Below, piece by piece: positions 41,409 to 50,381 of a DNA stretch of 64,000 bases. The notes below the pieces were generated by a model. The model made no database searches and had not been told where the DNA came from. It was given only the letters and a program-made list of their open reading frames with translations. The translations under genes were made by a program, and so were the position numbers. This DNA is from Noviherbaspirillum sedimenti. GTDB taxonomy: Bacteria; Pseudomonadota; Gammaproteobacteria; Burkholderiales; Burkholderiaceae_D. Where the stretch lies: contig NZ_QYUQ01000002.1 in the NCBI RefSeq assembly GCF_003590835.1, forward strand, positions 1,116,001-1,180,000, read 5' to 3'. How positions within the stretch are numbered: position 1 is the stretch's first letter; each line of letters opens with the position of its first letter.

Positions 41409-42674
41409 ATGCGCAGTCATCTCAGGATTTGCATGGAATCGCCCTGGTATGAACTATTTTCCCGGGGCGCGCGCGACATGTTGCGCCACAATGAAAAAGT
41501 CCGTCAGGGTGTGCGCGACAACCTCGCAAGCTTGATCGCCGGCCCGGACCTGATCACCGGGCCGCAACAGGACAAGACCGTGCAAGTGCCGGTACGCATG
41601 CTGGAGCACGCCCGCTTCCGCCTGTTGCACGCCACCGATGAAGTGCCGACCGCAGCCGGCCAGGGCGCCGCCCAGCCAGGCGACGTCCTGCGCCAGGCGC
41701 CGCGCACGCCGTCGCGCGACAATGAGGGCCAGGGTGGCGGACAGGAGGAAGGCGAAGTGCAGCTCTTGATGGAGTTGAAGGTGGACGACATCATGGACTG
41801 GCTCTGGGAAGAAATGCAATTGCCGGACCTGCAGCCACAGCGCAAGGCCGCCATCGACGAACGCGAGTATGTGCGCGAAGGCTGGGACCGGCATGGTGCG
41901 CGCGCCCGCCTGGATCGCCGCCGGACCATGAAGGAAGCCATCAAGCGTCGCGCCATCCAGCCCGGTGGCGCAGCATTTTCCAATGAGGATCTGCGCTTTC
42001 GCCAACTGGTGCAGCGAAAAAAACCCGCCACCAATGCAGTGGTCCTGTTCGCCCTGGATGTCTCGGCCAGCATGACGGATGCCGAGCGCAAACTGGCCAA
42101 GACCTTCTTCTTCTTTGCCCTGCAAGGTATACGACGCAAGTACGCCCGCGTCGAGACGCGTTTCATCGCGCACACCACGCATGCCTGGGAATTTTCCGAA
42201 AGCGAATTCTTCCAGGTCTCCGGCGTCGGTGGCACCGGTGCATCGAGCGCCTTCCGCCTGGCGCTGGACTTGCTGGAGAGCGACTATGACCCGAATCAAT
42301 ACAACATTTATCTGTTCTACGCTTCGGATGGCGAGAACTTCACCGAAGACCGGATGCCTGCCACCGAAGCGCTCACCAGCTTGCTGAAACAGGTGAACTA
42401 TGTCGGTTATGTCGAAACCACGCCTGGTTCGCTGCGCACCACCAGTACCGAAATGAAGGCGATCTGCGCCGCGCTCGAACAGAGCGGCCTGCCGGTCGCA
42501 ACCAGCGTACTGGGTCGCGCCGACGATGTCTGGAAAGCGATCCGCAAATTCTTCATGTCACAGTCGGAAGCTGGCGCGGGCGGAGAAACCACCGTCGAAG
42601 CTGCAGAGACGGGTAGCGCGGGTAATCCGGCCGGTACGAGCAGTTCAAGCAATGCAGCCGAGGCGGTACGATGA
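41409..42674 (+). CDS. DUF444 (YeaH/YhbH) protein with VWA-like domain
   Basis: A 421-residue protein of the YeaH/YhbH family, partner of PrkA. The N-terminal region contains RHNEKVRQGVRDNLASLI; the C-terminal von Willebrand A-like part has an MIDAS-type DVSAS (217-221). A Gln/Gly-rich linker (about 80-118) and a low-complexity Ser/Gly/Ala tail are present. An alternative start, ATG 41433 (MESPWYELFSRGARD), also has an AGGA upstream. It overlaps spoVR by ATGA. Confidence 0.88.
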   Translation: MRSHLRICMESPWYELFSRGARDMLRHNEKVRQGVRDNLASLIAGPDLITGPQQDKTVQVPVRMLEHARFRLLHATDEVPTAAGQGAAQPGDVLRQAPRTPSRDNEGQGGGQEEGEVQLLMELKVDDIMDWLWEEMQLPDLQPQRKAAIDEREYVREGWDRHGARARLDRRRTMKEAIKRRAIQPGGAAFSNEDLRFRQLVQRKKPATNAVVLFALDVSASMTDAERKLAKTFFFFALQGIRRKYARVETRFIAHTTHAWEFSESEFFQVSGVGGTGASSAFRLALDLLESDYDPNQYNIYLFYASDGENFTEDRMPATEALTSLLKQVNYVGYVETTPGSLRTTSTEMKAICAALEQSGLPVATSVLGRADDVWKAIRKFFMSQSEAGAGGETTVEAAETGSAGNPAGTSSSSNAAEAVR

Positions 42675-44095
42675 CCGCCGGTGCGAACCAATTGCAAGAC
42701 TACGCGCGCCGCATCGAAGAACTGGCGGTGCGGCTCGGCCTGGATTTTTACCCGGTCGATTTCGAACTGGTGCCGGATAATTTCATGACCGAAATTGCCG
42801 TATATGGCTTGCCGGTACGAATGCCGCACTGGTCCTTCGGCATTCGCTATATTCATCAGCTCATCCAGCAAGGCATGGGCCACTCGCGGATTTTCGAAGT
42901 CATGTTTCCGGGCGATCCCTGCCACGCCTATCTGGTCAATGGCAATTCGCTGCCGGAAAATACCCTGGTGGTCGCGCATGTGCTCGGCCATGCCGATTTT
43001 GCCAAAAACAATCACCTGTTCCGCAAATTCATGGAAATGGCGGGCGGCCACATCCTCGAACAGGCCGCCGCACGCGCCCACGCGATCGAAATGGCGCTGG
43101 AGCGGCACGGCCAGGAAAAGGTGGAAGCCGTGCTGGATGCAGCGCTGGCGCTGGAACCGCATATCGATGTCCAGAGCGAATTGCATCGCAGTGCCTCCGC
43201 TGCAATGCCGCGCCGGTCCGAGCCGACAGCGCCTGGCATCGCGGCGCTCGTTGCCGCGTCCTCCGGCGACGATTTTCGCCGGCGCTACCATCAATTGCCG
43301 GGCGAAACCATGCAACTGGCGCTGGAACCGATGACGCCGCGATCCCCCTCTTCCGCAACGCCGCTGGAAGAATATGACTTGCTGTGGTTTATCGCCAAGC
43401 ATGCGCCTGACATGGCCGGGTGGGAGCGCGACATCTTTCTTGCTGTCCGCGAGGAATCCTTTTATTTCTATCCGGTCTTTGCCTGCCAGATCATGAACGA
43501 GGGCTGGGCCTCCTACTGGCATGCGCGGCTCCTGCGCGAAGCCGATTTCCTGCCGCAAGACCTTTACCTGTCGGCCATCAAGGCGCATTCCGACGTGGTT
43601 CGTCCCTACGCCGCCGAACGCCAGCTGGCGCTGTCGATCAACCCCTACCATCTCGGCTTTTCGATGTGGGAATACATTATCGAAAAACAGGGCCTGGAAG
43701 CCGCCCGCCGCATCTGCCGGGAAGAAGACGATTTCGGCTTCATCCGCAATTACCTCGATGCGGAACTGGCGCGAAAGCTCGACCTGTTCGTCTATGCAAC
43801 CCACACCGAGGGCGACATCCGCGTCGCCAGCCGCGATATCCATGCCATTCGCGAAGCGATCCTGGCGCCGAAATTCAACTACGGTGCGCCGCGCATCGCG
43901 GTAACCGGCATCGAACAGGACGGCAGCCTGGAACTGACGCACGACCATCGCAGCGACGGCAGCGGCCTGGACATGGCGCGCGCCGACCGCGTGCTCGAAT
44001 ACATCGCGCGCGTATGGCGGCGGCCGGTCAACCTGCATACGGTCGATGAACGGGGTTATGCGCGGGATATTTCGAGCAAGAGAAAATATATGTGA
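42671..44095 (+). CDS. SpoVR family protein (YcgB-like)
   Basis: A 474-residue SpoVR/YcgB protein, third member of the prkA-yeaH-spoVR starvation module. Recognisable stretches include WSFGIRYIHQLIQQGMGHSR, VAHVLGHADFAKNNHLFR and CQIMNEGWASYWHARLL, with several conserved His that could bind metal. Biochemical function is not established. It is translationally coupled to the DUF444 gene. Confidence 0.9.
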   Translation: MTAGANQLQDYARRIEELAVRLGLDFYPVDFELVPDNFMTEIAVYGLPVRMPHWSFGIRYIHQLIQQGMGHSRIFEVMFPGDPCHAYLVNGNSLPENTLVVAHVLGHADFAKNNHLFRKFMEMAGGHILEQAAARAHAIEMALERHGQEKVEAVLDAALALEPHIDVQSELHRSASAAMPRRSEPTAPGIAALVAASSGDDFRRRYHQLPGETMQLALEPMTPRSPSSATPLEEYDLLWFIAKHAPDMAGWERDIFLAVREESFYFYPVFACQIMNEGWASYWHARLLREADFLPQDLYLSAIKAHSDVVRPYAAERQLALSINPYHLGFSMWEYIIEKQGLEAARRICREEDDFGFIRNYLDAELARKLDLFVYATHTEGDIRVASRDIHAIREAILAPKFNYGAPRIAVTGIEQDGSLELTHDHRSDGSGLDMARADRVLEYIARVWRRPVNLHTVDERGYARDISSKRKYM

Positions 44096-44145
44096 GGCTG
44101 TGGCAAAATCCTGATTTATCCTCACCCATCGAAGGCAGGCATTCC

Positions 44146-44955
44146 ATGCAATCCGCCCTGCAGCCAAACGACCGCGCCACTCGCGAAACCATTACCGCCA
44201 TCCACCACTGGGCGCCTGGCCTGTATTCTTTCAAAACCACGCGGCCAGCGGAATACCGTTTCAGCGCGGGCCAGTACGCCCGCCTCGGCCTGATTAACGG
44301 TGCGGGCAACCTGGTCTGGCGCGCATATTCGATCGTTTCCGCCACCACCGATACGGAGCTGGAGTATTACCTCATCGATGTGCCGGGCGGCGCCTTCACT
44401 TCGGCCTTGCGGCACCTTGCGCCGGGCGAGCCGATCCTCCTCGACAGACAAAGCCACGGCGTGATGACACCGGAACGCTTCATCGATGGCGAGGATTTGT
44501 GGATGCTGGCCACCGGCACCGGCCTGGGTCCTTTCATTTCCATCCTGCGCGAGCCGGCGGTCTGGCAGCGCTTCCGCCATTTGCTGCTGGTGCATTCGGT
44601 GCGCCATGCAGAAGAGTTCGCTTATGGCGATGAATTGTGGGAGCTACAGCGAAAGTATGCCGTCGAACCGGCCACGCTGCGTATAGTGCAGACCAGTACA
44701 CGCAGCAGTGTGATCAATCCGGCGCCAGGTACTGGCGCGGGGCTTGCCCGCCTGAACGGGCGCATCACGACCCTGCTGAAGAACGGCGAACTGGAAAGGC
44801 ATGCCGGCCTGGTGCTGCAGCCGGAAAAGTCGCGCGTCATGTTATGCGGCAATCCCGCCATGACCGACGAGATGCGCGAACTGCTCAAGGCGCGCGGCAT
44901 GCGCCCCTGCCGGCGCGAACTGCCGGGGCAATATGTCGCGGAAAACTACTGGTAG
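44146..44955 (+). CDS. fpr: Ferredoxin-NADP(+) reductase
   Basis: A 269-residue FAD enzyme exchanging electrons between NADPH and ferredoxin/flavodoxin. It has the FAD-binding motif RAYS in VWRAYSIVS, the nucleotide motif GTGLGPFISILREP and a long C-terminal extension ending GQYVAENYW. ATG 44146 follows GAAGGCAGG; the frame also extends to 44092, overlapping spoVR's stop, but those 18 residues are not family-like. It sits downstream of spoVR, possibly co-transcribed. Convergent with the LivF gene. Confidence 0.88.
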   Translation: MQSALQPNDRATRETITAIHHWAPGLYSFKTTRPAEYRFSAGQYARLGLINGAGNLVWRAYSIVSATTDTELEYYLIDVPGGAFTSALRHLAPGEPILLDRQSHGVMTPERFIDGEDLWMLATGTGLGPFISILREPAVWQRFRHLLLVHSVRHAEEFAYGDELWELQRKYAVEPATLRIVQTSTRSSVINPAPGTGAGLARLNGRITTLLKNGELERHAGLVLQPEKSRVMLCGNPAMTDEMRELLKARGMRPCRRELPGQYVAENYW

Positions 44956-44991
44956 GCATCCTGCGGCCGGCGGCGCGCCGCTCGCCGCGAC

Positions 44992-45723
44992 TCAGACTTC
45001 AAGCCATTCCCGCCGCACCGCCGTGTTGGCGCGCAGATCGGCCGGCGCGCCTTGAAATACCACGCTGCCCTGGCCGAGTACGTAAAGCCGCTGCGATATT
45101 TCCAGGGCGATAGCCAGTTTTTGTTCGACCAGCAGCACCGCGATGCCGCGCTGCTGCAGGGCGACCAGGAACTGCGCCACCTGTTCCACCACCTGTGGCG
45201 CGAGGCCCTCGGTAGGCTCATCCACCAGCACCAGGCGGGGATTACCCATCAGCGTGCGACACAGCACCAGCATCTGCTGCTCGCCGCCGGACAGAACGCC
45301 AGCCTGCATGCGCGCGCGCTCGGCCAGGCGCGGGAATAGCCGGTACATGTCGGCAATGCACCAACCGTCCATGCTGCCATTAGCGCCCCCCGGACCGGAC
45401 TTATAGCCCGGCTTTTGACCAAGGATCAGGTTTTGTTCGACGGTTAGGGTGGGAAACACGTCCCGGCTCTCGGGCACATAGCCGAGCCCTTTGCGCGCCA
45501 CCTCGAAGGGTGTCAGGCCAAGGATGTCTTCGCCGCCGAAACGGATCACACCACGCGCCTCGACCAGCCCCATGGCAGCCTTGACGGCAGTCGAGCGGCC
45601 AGCGCCGTTGCGTCCGAGCAGGCTGACGATCTCGCCCGACTGCACCCGCAGATCGACCCCGCGCAAGACATGGCTCTTGCCGTAAAAAGCATGTACGCCC
45701 GCGAATTCAAGCAAGGCCGTCAT
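44992..45723 (-). CDS. livF: LivF-type branched-chain amino acid ABC transporter ATP-binding protein
   Basis: A 243-residue ABC ATPase with Walker A GRNGAGRST (Arg instead of Lys before Ser/Thr, at the GKST position), ABC signature LSGGEQQM and Walker B LVLVDEPTEGL. An extra insert KPGYKSGPGGANGSMDG follows the Q-loop. Last gene of the leftward five-gene transporter set; it overlaps livG by ATGA. The Walker A Lys-to-Arg change is unusual and may lower ATP hydrolysis. Confidence 0.85.
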   Translation of the reverse strand: MTALLEFAGVHAFYGKSHVLRGVDLRVQSGEIVSLLGRNGAGRSTAVKAAMGLVEARGVIRFGGEDILGLTPFEVARKGLGYVPESRDVFPTLTVEQNLILGQKPGYKSGPGGANGSMDGWCIADMYRLFPRLAERARMQAGVLSGGEQQMLVLCRTLMGNPRLVLVDEPTEGLAPQVVEQVAQFLVALQQRGIAVLLVEQKLAIALEISQRLYVLGQGSVVFQGAPADLRANTAVRREWLEV

Positions 45724-46484
45724 GCCGGCTCCCGCGCGGCATGACGGCCGAGATAGGCTTCCTGCACCGTCGCGTTGGCGCGCACCGCTGCCGGCGCATC
45801 GCAGGCGATGATCTCGCCGCCGACCAGCACCGCGATGCGGTCGGCCAGGCCGAAGGCCACGCCCATGTCGTGCTCCACCACCAGCAGGGTCTTGCCGACC
45901 GTAACCGTGCGGATCAACTCGACCGTGGCATCGGATTCGGCACGGCTCATGCCGGCAGTCGGCTCGTCGAGCAGGATCACGTCGGCGCCGCCGGCGATGG
46001 TAATGCCAATCTCCAGCGCGCGCTGTTCAGCGTAGCTGAGCAAGCCTGCCGGCGTATCGCGCCGCGCCTGCAGGCCGATTTTCTCCAGCACCGCGTCGGC
46101 GCGCGCACGCACATCGCGCAAACCATCAAGGCGCTGCCAGAAGGAATAGCGGTAGCCGAGCGGCCACAGCAGGGCGCAGCGCAGGTTTTCCTGCACCGAC
46201 AGGCGATGGAAGATATTCGACACCTGAAAACTGCGCGACAGGCCGCGCCGGTTGATCTCGAACGGCCGCTTGCCAGCCACAGGGTCGCCATGCAGCAGGA
46301 TGGCGCCCGCATCCGGACGCGCGCGGCCGCAAACCAGGTCGAACAGGGTCGACTTGCCGGCGCCGTTGGGGCCGATCAGCGCCAGGCGCTCGCCCTCTTC
46401 CACGCGCAGGCTGACGCCGCGGATGATGGCGGTCTTGCCGAAGCTTTTATGCACGTCCCGCAGTTCAAGCGCGCTGGGCTTCAT
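45720..46484 (-). CDS. livG: LivG-type branched-chain amino acid ABC transporter ATP-binding protein
   Basis: A 254-residue ABC ATPase: Walker A GPNGAGKST, SYAEQRALEIG in place of the canonical signature (as usual in LivG), Walker B VILLDEPTAGM. ATG 46484 overlaps the livM stop by ATGA; the longer frame to 46595 runs inside livM. It works with LivF as the cytoplasmic ATPase pair. Confidence 0.88.
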   Translation of the reverse strand: MKPSALELRDVHKSFGKTAIIRGVSLRVEEGERLALIGPNGAGKSTLFDLVCGRARPDAGAILLHGDPVAGKRPFEINRRGLSRSFQVSNIFHRLSVQENLRCALLWPLGYRYSFWQRLDGLRDVRARADAVLEKIGLQARRDTPAGLLSYAEQRALEIGITIAGGADVILLDEPTAGMSRAESDATVELIRTVTVGKTLLVVEHDMGVAFGLADRIAVLVGGEIIACDAPAAVRANATVQEAYLGRHAAREPA

Positions 46485-47821
46485 GCACATTCTTCCTGTG
46501 CGCCAGCAGGCGCCTGCCAGCGCACCAGGAACGCACGCCGCAGCTGCAGGAATGCGCCGCTGCCTGCCGCCATCGCGGCCAGTGCCAGCAGCCACGGCGC
46601 TACCGCCACGGTATCGAGCGTCATGCCGAACAGGCGGACGGCGCTGCCGTCAGCGGATTCCAGGCTGCGCTGGTACAGCATTTCGACCAGCAGCGCTACG
46701 CCGGCAAACGCCAGCAAGGCAGCCGCGCCCAGGCATGCCAGCCAGGCCAGCATGACGGCGCAGGCGGCGATGCCGCCTCGCCAGCCCTGCCGCAAGAGTC
46801 CCAGCAAGCCGAGGAGCATGCCGGCCAGGCCGCCCGGCGCAAACATCACCATCAACATGAATACCGCGCCCAGATACAGTTGCCAGGCCTTGGTCCAGGC
46901 AGACAGCACGACAGTGAGGAACACGCCGGCAATGGCGCCCAGCAGCGGGCCGAAGAAGTGACCGATGCCGCCGATGAAGCTGGCCAGCAGCACCCCGGCC
47001 GAGCGCGCCGCGCCGACGTTCTCGGCGCTGACGATTTCGAAATTGAGCGCCGCCAAGCCACCGGAAACGCCGGCAAAAAAAGCCGACAGCACCAGGGTCA
47101 GGTAACGCACGCGGCGCGGATCGTAGCCGATGAATTCGGCGCGCTCCGGATTGTCGCGCACGGCGTTGAGGATGCGCCCCAGCGGCGTGCGCGTGAAGGC
47201 ATACATGGCGGCGGTGCAGATGAACAGCCAGGCGGCGATCAGGTAATAGACCTCGATCTGCGGGCCGAAGCTGATCCCCAGGAACGGCGCGCCGAACACA
47301 CGGTTGCCGGAGACGCCGCCTTCGCCCCCAAAAAATCCCGGGAACATCAATGCGCTGGCGAACACCAGCTCGACCATGCCAAGCGTGATCATGGCAAAGC
47401 CGGTGCCGGCCTTCCTGGTGGAAAGATAACCGAACACGATGCCGAAAAACAGGCCGCCCAGGCCGCCCGCCAGCGGCACCAGCGATACCGGCAGCGGCAG
47501 GCTGCCTGCCGTTGCCAGGTTCAGGGCATGGATCGCAACATACGCGCCGAGGCCCGAGTACACGGCATGGCCGAAACTGAGCATGCCACCCTGCCCCAGC
47601 AGCATGTTGTAGGACAGCGCGAACACCATTGCCGTCCCCATCTGCGACAGGATCGACAATGCCGCCGCCTGCGGAAACAGCAGCGGCGCCGCCAGCAGCA
47701 CAGCCGCGTAAGCGCCCCACAGCAGCCAGCGCTGGCGTCCCCGCATATCGCGCATATCGCGCATATCGCCCCTGCGGCCCCTGCGGCCCATCTCATCCAT
47801 CTTGCGCAGGATCGCCGGCAT
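46481..47821 (-). CDS. livM: LivM-type branched-chain amino acid ABC transporter permease
   Basis: A 446-residue permease with about ten transmembrane segments and the permease loop region RTPLGRILNAVRDNPERAEF. The C-terminus has two extra hydrophobic helices beyond typical LivM. The cytoplasmic N-terminus contains a repetitive basic stretch, GRRGRRGDMRDMRDMRGRQR, encoded by 9-bp repeats at 47742-47786. The start is placed at ATG 47821, just after the livH stop at 47826-47828. Confidence 0.85.
   Translation of the reverse strand: MPAILRKMDEMGRRGRRGDMRDMRDMRGRQRWLLWGAYAAVLLAAPLLFPQAAALSILSQMGTAMVFALSYNMLLGQGGMLSFGHAVYSGLGAYVAIHALNLATAGSLPLPVSLVPLAGGLGGLFFGIVFGYLSTRKAGTGFAMITLGMVELVFASALMFPGFFGGEGGVSGNRVFGAPFLGISFGPQIEVYYLIAAWLFICTAAMYAFTRTPLGRILNAVRDNPERAEFIGYDPRRVRYLTLVLSAFFAGVSGGLAALNFEIVSAENVGAARSAGVLLASFIGGIGHFFGPLLGAIAGVFLTVVLSAWTKAWQLYLGAVFMLMVMFAPGGLAGMLLGLLGLLRQGWRGGIAACAVMLAWLACLGAAALLAFAGVALLVEMLYQRSLESADGSAVRLFGMTLDTVAVAPWLLALAAMAAGSGAFLQLRRAFLVRWQAPAGAQEECA
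47742..47786. repeat. 9-bp tandem repeats in the livM N-terminus
   Basis: On the plus strand, CGCATATCG three times (47742-47768), then CCCCTGCGG twice (47769-47786). In livM they encode repeats of Asp-Met-Arg and Arg/Gly, so length changes stay in frame. Confidence 0.85.
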
Positions 47822-47825
47822 CGCC

Positions 47826-48773
47826 CTAGCCCTCGCGCACGCCAAGCAAACCGCGCGGGCGCAGCAGCAACACCAGCACCAGCAGCAGGTAAGGCAGGAT
47901 CGGCGCCAGCTGGGCGATGCTCAGGTTCAGCAGGCGCTGCTGCGCCAGCGCCGGCGTCGCTTCGACGCCGAACGCCCCGAGCAGCCCGAGCAGGGAAAAG
48001 TCCAGCGTCACCGAGAAAGTCTGCAACACGCCGATCATGAGCGAAGCGATGAAGGCGCCCGCCAGCGAACCGAGGCCGCCGACCACCACCACCACGAAAA
48101 TGATGCTGCCGAGTGCCGCCGCCATCGCCGGCTCGGTCACGAAGGCGTTGCCGCCGATGACGCCGGCCAGCCCGGCCAGGGCGCAGCCGCCGCCGAACAC
48201 CAGCATGCTCACGCGAGGCACGTCATGCCCGAGCGCCTCGACCATGTGTGGATGGGTCAGTGCCGCCTGGATCACCAGGCCGATGCGGGTTTTTCTCAGC
48301 AACAGGTAAATTGCCAGCAGCATCAGCAGCGCCACCAGCATCATGAAGCCGCGGTAAGCCGGGAAGGTGGTGGAGTACAGGGTAAACAGCGGCCGGTCCA
48401 GCGCCGCCGGCACCGGGTAGGGTACCGGCGCACGGCCCCACACCAGTTGCACCAATTCGACCAGCAGGAAGGACAGGCCGAAGGTAAACAGCAGTTCACC
48501 CAGATGGCCATGGCGGCGTACCGCGCGCAGTGCATGCCGCTCGACCAGCGCGCCCAGCAGCCCGGTCAGGAGCGGCGCGATGAACAGCGCCGGCCAGTAG
48601 CCGATGCGGCTGCTGATGGCGTAGGCGAAGTAGGCGCCCAGCATGTAGAAACTGGCGTGGGCGAAGTTGAGCACCCCCATCATGCTGAAGATCAGCGTCA
48701 GGCCGGCCGACAGCATGAACAACAGTAAGCCATAGCTCAAGCCATTCAACAGGGTGATGAGGGTGAATTCCAC
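47826..48773 (-). CDS. livH: LivH-type branched-chain amino acid ABC transporter permease
   Basis: A 315-residue permease with about eight transmembrane helices: opening MEFTLITLLNGLSYGLLLFM, an AGLTLIFSMMGVLNFAHASF motif typical of LivH, and a central GALVERHALRA. It pairs with LivM to form the membrane channel. It lies 65 bp downstream of the substrate-binding protein gene. Confidence 0.88.
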   Translation of the reverse strand: MEFTLITLLNGLSYGLLLFMLSAGLTLIFSMMGVLNFAHASFYMLGAYFAYAISSRIGYWPALFIAPLLTGLLGALVERHALRAVRRHGHLGELLFTFGLSFLLVELVQLVWGRAPVPYPVPAALDRPLFTLYSTTFPAYRGFMMLVALLMLLAIYLLLRKTRIGLVIQAALTHPHMVEALGHDVPRVSMLVFGGGCALAGLAGVIGGNAFVTEPAMAAALGSIIFVVVVVGGLGSLAGAFIASLMIGVLQTFSVTLDFSLLGLLGAFGVEATPALAQQRLLNLSIAQLAPILPYLLLVLVLLLRPRGLLGVREG

Positions 48774-48838
48774 GTCGGGAGCGCGCGCCTTCGTTCGAAT
48801 GAAGCCCGTATTCTAGCGGATGCGTGCCGACGCCGGTC

Positions 48839-50077
48839 TCAACCAGGCCGCTTCATCTGGCAGGAAGTCGGCTGGGTGGCAACGAATGTGTCGATTTTCT
48901 TCTCGGTCTTCCAGCCGTAGCCGGTATTTTCCTGGTCAAACTTCACCTGCTTGCCGTCGACCTTGGTCCAGCTCGCCACGTACAGCGGCTGCAGCAGCTG
49001 GTGGTCAGTCCGGCGCATCTCGACTTCACCATTCAGGCTCTTGATTTTCATGCCCGCCATGCGCTGTGCCACCTTCACAGGATCGGTCGAGCCGCCGTCG
49101 CGGACTGCTTTCGACAGCATCGCCGTCGCCGTATAAGTGGCCATCCCATAGAAGTCGTCGTTGTATTTCTTCTTGAACGCCGTGACGATGTCGCTACCGG
49201 AAAAGCTTTCATTATTCGGATGCCAGTACCCCACCATCTTCATGCGCCCGGCACCCGCCGCACCGACGGCCGTCGGCACGCCGGTGGTGGCGGCATACAT
49301 GGTATAGAAATCCGCCTTGAGGTCGGCATCGCGGCCAGCCCGGACCAGCAGCGCCAGGTCCGCGCCCCAGTTGCCGGTCACCACGGCAGTTGCCCCGGAA
49401 GCCTTGATCTTGGCCACATATGGCGCAAAATCCTTGACCTGGCCGATCGGATGCAGGTCGTCGCCGACAATCTGCACATCCGCGCGCTTGTGCTTCAACT
49501 GCTCCCGCACCGTGCGCGAAACCTGCTGGCCGAAACTGTAGTTCTGGCCGATGATATAAACCTTTTTGAGGTCCTTTTGCCCGGCCATGTAAGAGGTCAG
49601 CGCTGCGAGCTTCATGTCGGAATTGGCGTCGAAGCGGAAATGCCAGAAGCTGCAGTGCGCATTGGTCATCTCCGGATCGATCGAACCATAGTTCAGGTAC
49701 ACCACTTCCTTGCCCGGATTGCGCTGGTTGTGCTTGTTGATGGCATCGATCAACGCCAGGCCGACGGCAGAGCTGCTGCCCTGGGCGATATAGCGGTAGC
49801 CCTGCTCGACGACGGCATGCAACTGGTTCAGGGTTTCCTGCGGACTGCCCTTGTTGTCGAAGCCAGCCACTTCCAGCGTGTGCTGGCCCGCCCATTTTTC
49901 ACGGTTGGCCAGTTCCGCCATGCTTTGCCAGCTTCGCAGCAGGTTTTGCCCGACCGGCGCGAACGGCCCGGACAGCGATTCGATGAAAGCGATCCTGACT
50001 GGTTCGGCCAGGGTGGCGGGGCTCGCCAGCGCCGCCGTCAGGCTCACGGCAGCGATAATCGCGCGCTTGGTCAACAT
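48839..50077 (-). CDS. ABC transporter periplasmic substrate-binding protein (LivK-like)
   Basis: A 412-residue exported protein of periplasmic-binding-protein type I: signal peptide ending ASPATLA (about 1-24), then VRIAFIESLSGPFAPVGQNL and two lobes including YIIGQNYSFGQQVSRTVREQ. The family covers branched-chain amino acids but also amides, urea and aromatics, so the ligand is uncertain. ATG 50077 follows AGAGGAG at good spacing, six codons inside the longest frame. First gene of the leftward transporter operon. Confidence 0.85.
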   Translation of the reverse strand: MLTKRAIIAAVSLTAALASPATLAEPVRIAFIESLSGPFAPVGQNLLRSWQSMAELANREKWAGQHTLEVAGFDNKGSPQETLNQLHAVVEQGYRYIAQGSSSAVGLALIDAINKHNQRNPGKEVVYLNYGSIDPEMTNAHCSFWHFRFDANSDMKLAALTSYMAGQKDLKKVYIIGQNYSFGQQVSRTVREQLKHKRADVQIVGDDLHPIGQVKDFAPYVAKIKASGATAVVTGNWGADLALLVRAGRDADLKADFYTMYAATTGVPTAVGAAGAGRMKMVGYWHPNNESFSGSDIVTAFKKKYNDDFYGMATYTATAMLSKAVRDGGSTDPVKVAQRMAGMKIKSLNGEVEMRRTDHQLLQPLYVASWTKVDGKQVKFDQENTGYGWKTEKKIDTFVATQPTSCQMKRPG

Positions 50078-50381
50078 GAAGTATCTCCTCTGCACTATTT
50101 GTTTGTTTTTTCTTGAGAATAACGAGTGTAGCCGTAACTGTAAAGCAACTAATCAAACGGCTTATAACTATCGGTTACAATGGTTATTCCAGCGTCGGCA
50201 ATCGCCTGTGTCGCAACGCAGGCAGCGTGTGCCAGCAGCGTGTGCCAGCAGCGTATGTCAGCAGCAGGTTCCCCGCGCGCCTTCCCGCGATATCGACCGA
50301 GCGGGCGCGCCGGTGCGCTTTCGCTGATTCTGTCAAAATACGCTCACGCCTCACCAGGCATCATCCACTGAAGGAACCATC
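50078..50381. other. Divergent livK-selO promoter region with 13-bp repeat
   Basis: No gene seen. It holds the divergent promoters; the livK side is AT-rich. GCAGCGTGTGCCA occurs at 50222-50234 and 50235-50247, with a two-mismatch third copy at 50248-50260. An AAGGAACC precedes selO ATG 50382. Confidence 0.55.

Noticed and set aside
42407..44167. Minus-strand ORF of 586 codons
   Set aside because: Antisense to the DUF444 gene end and spoVR; no domain.
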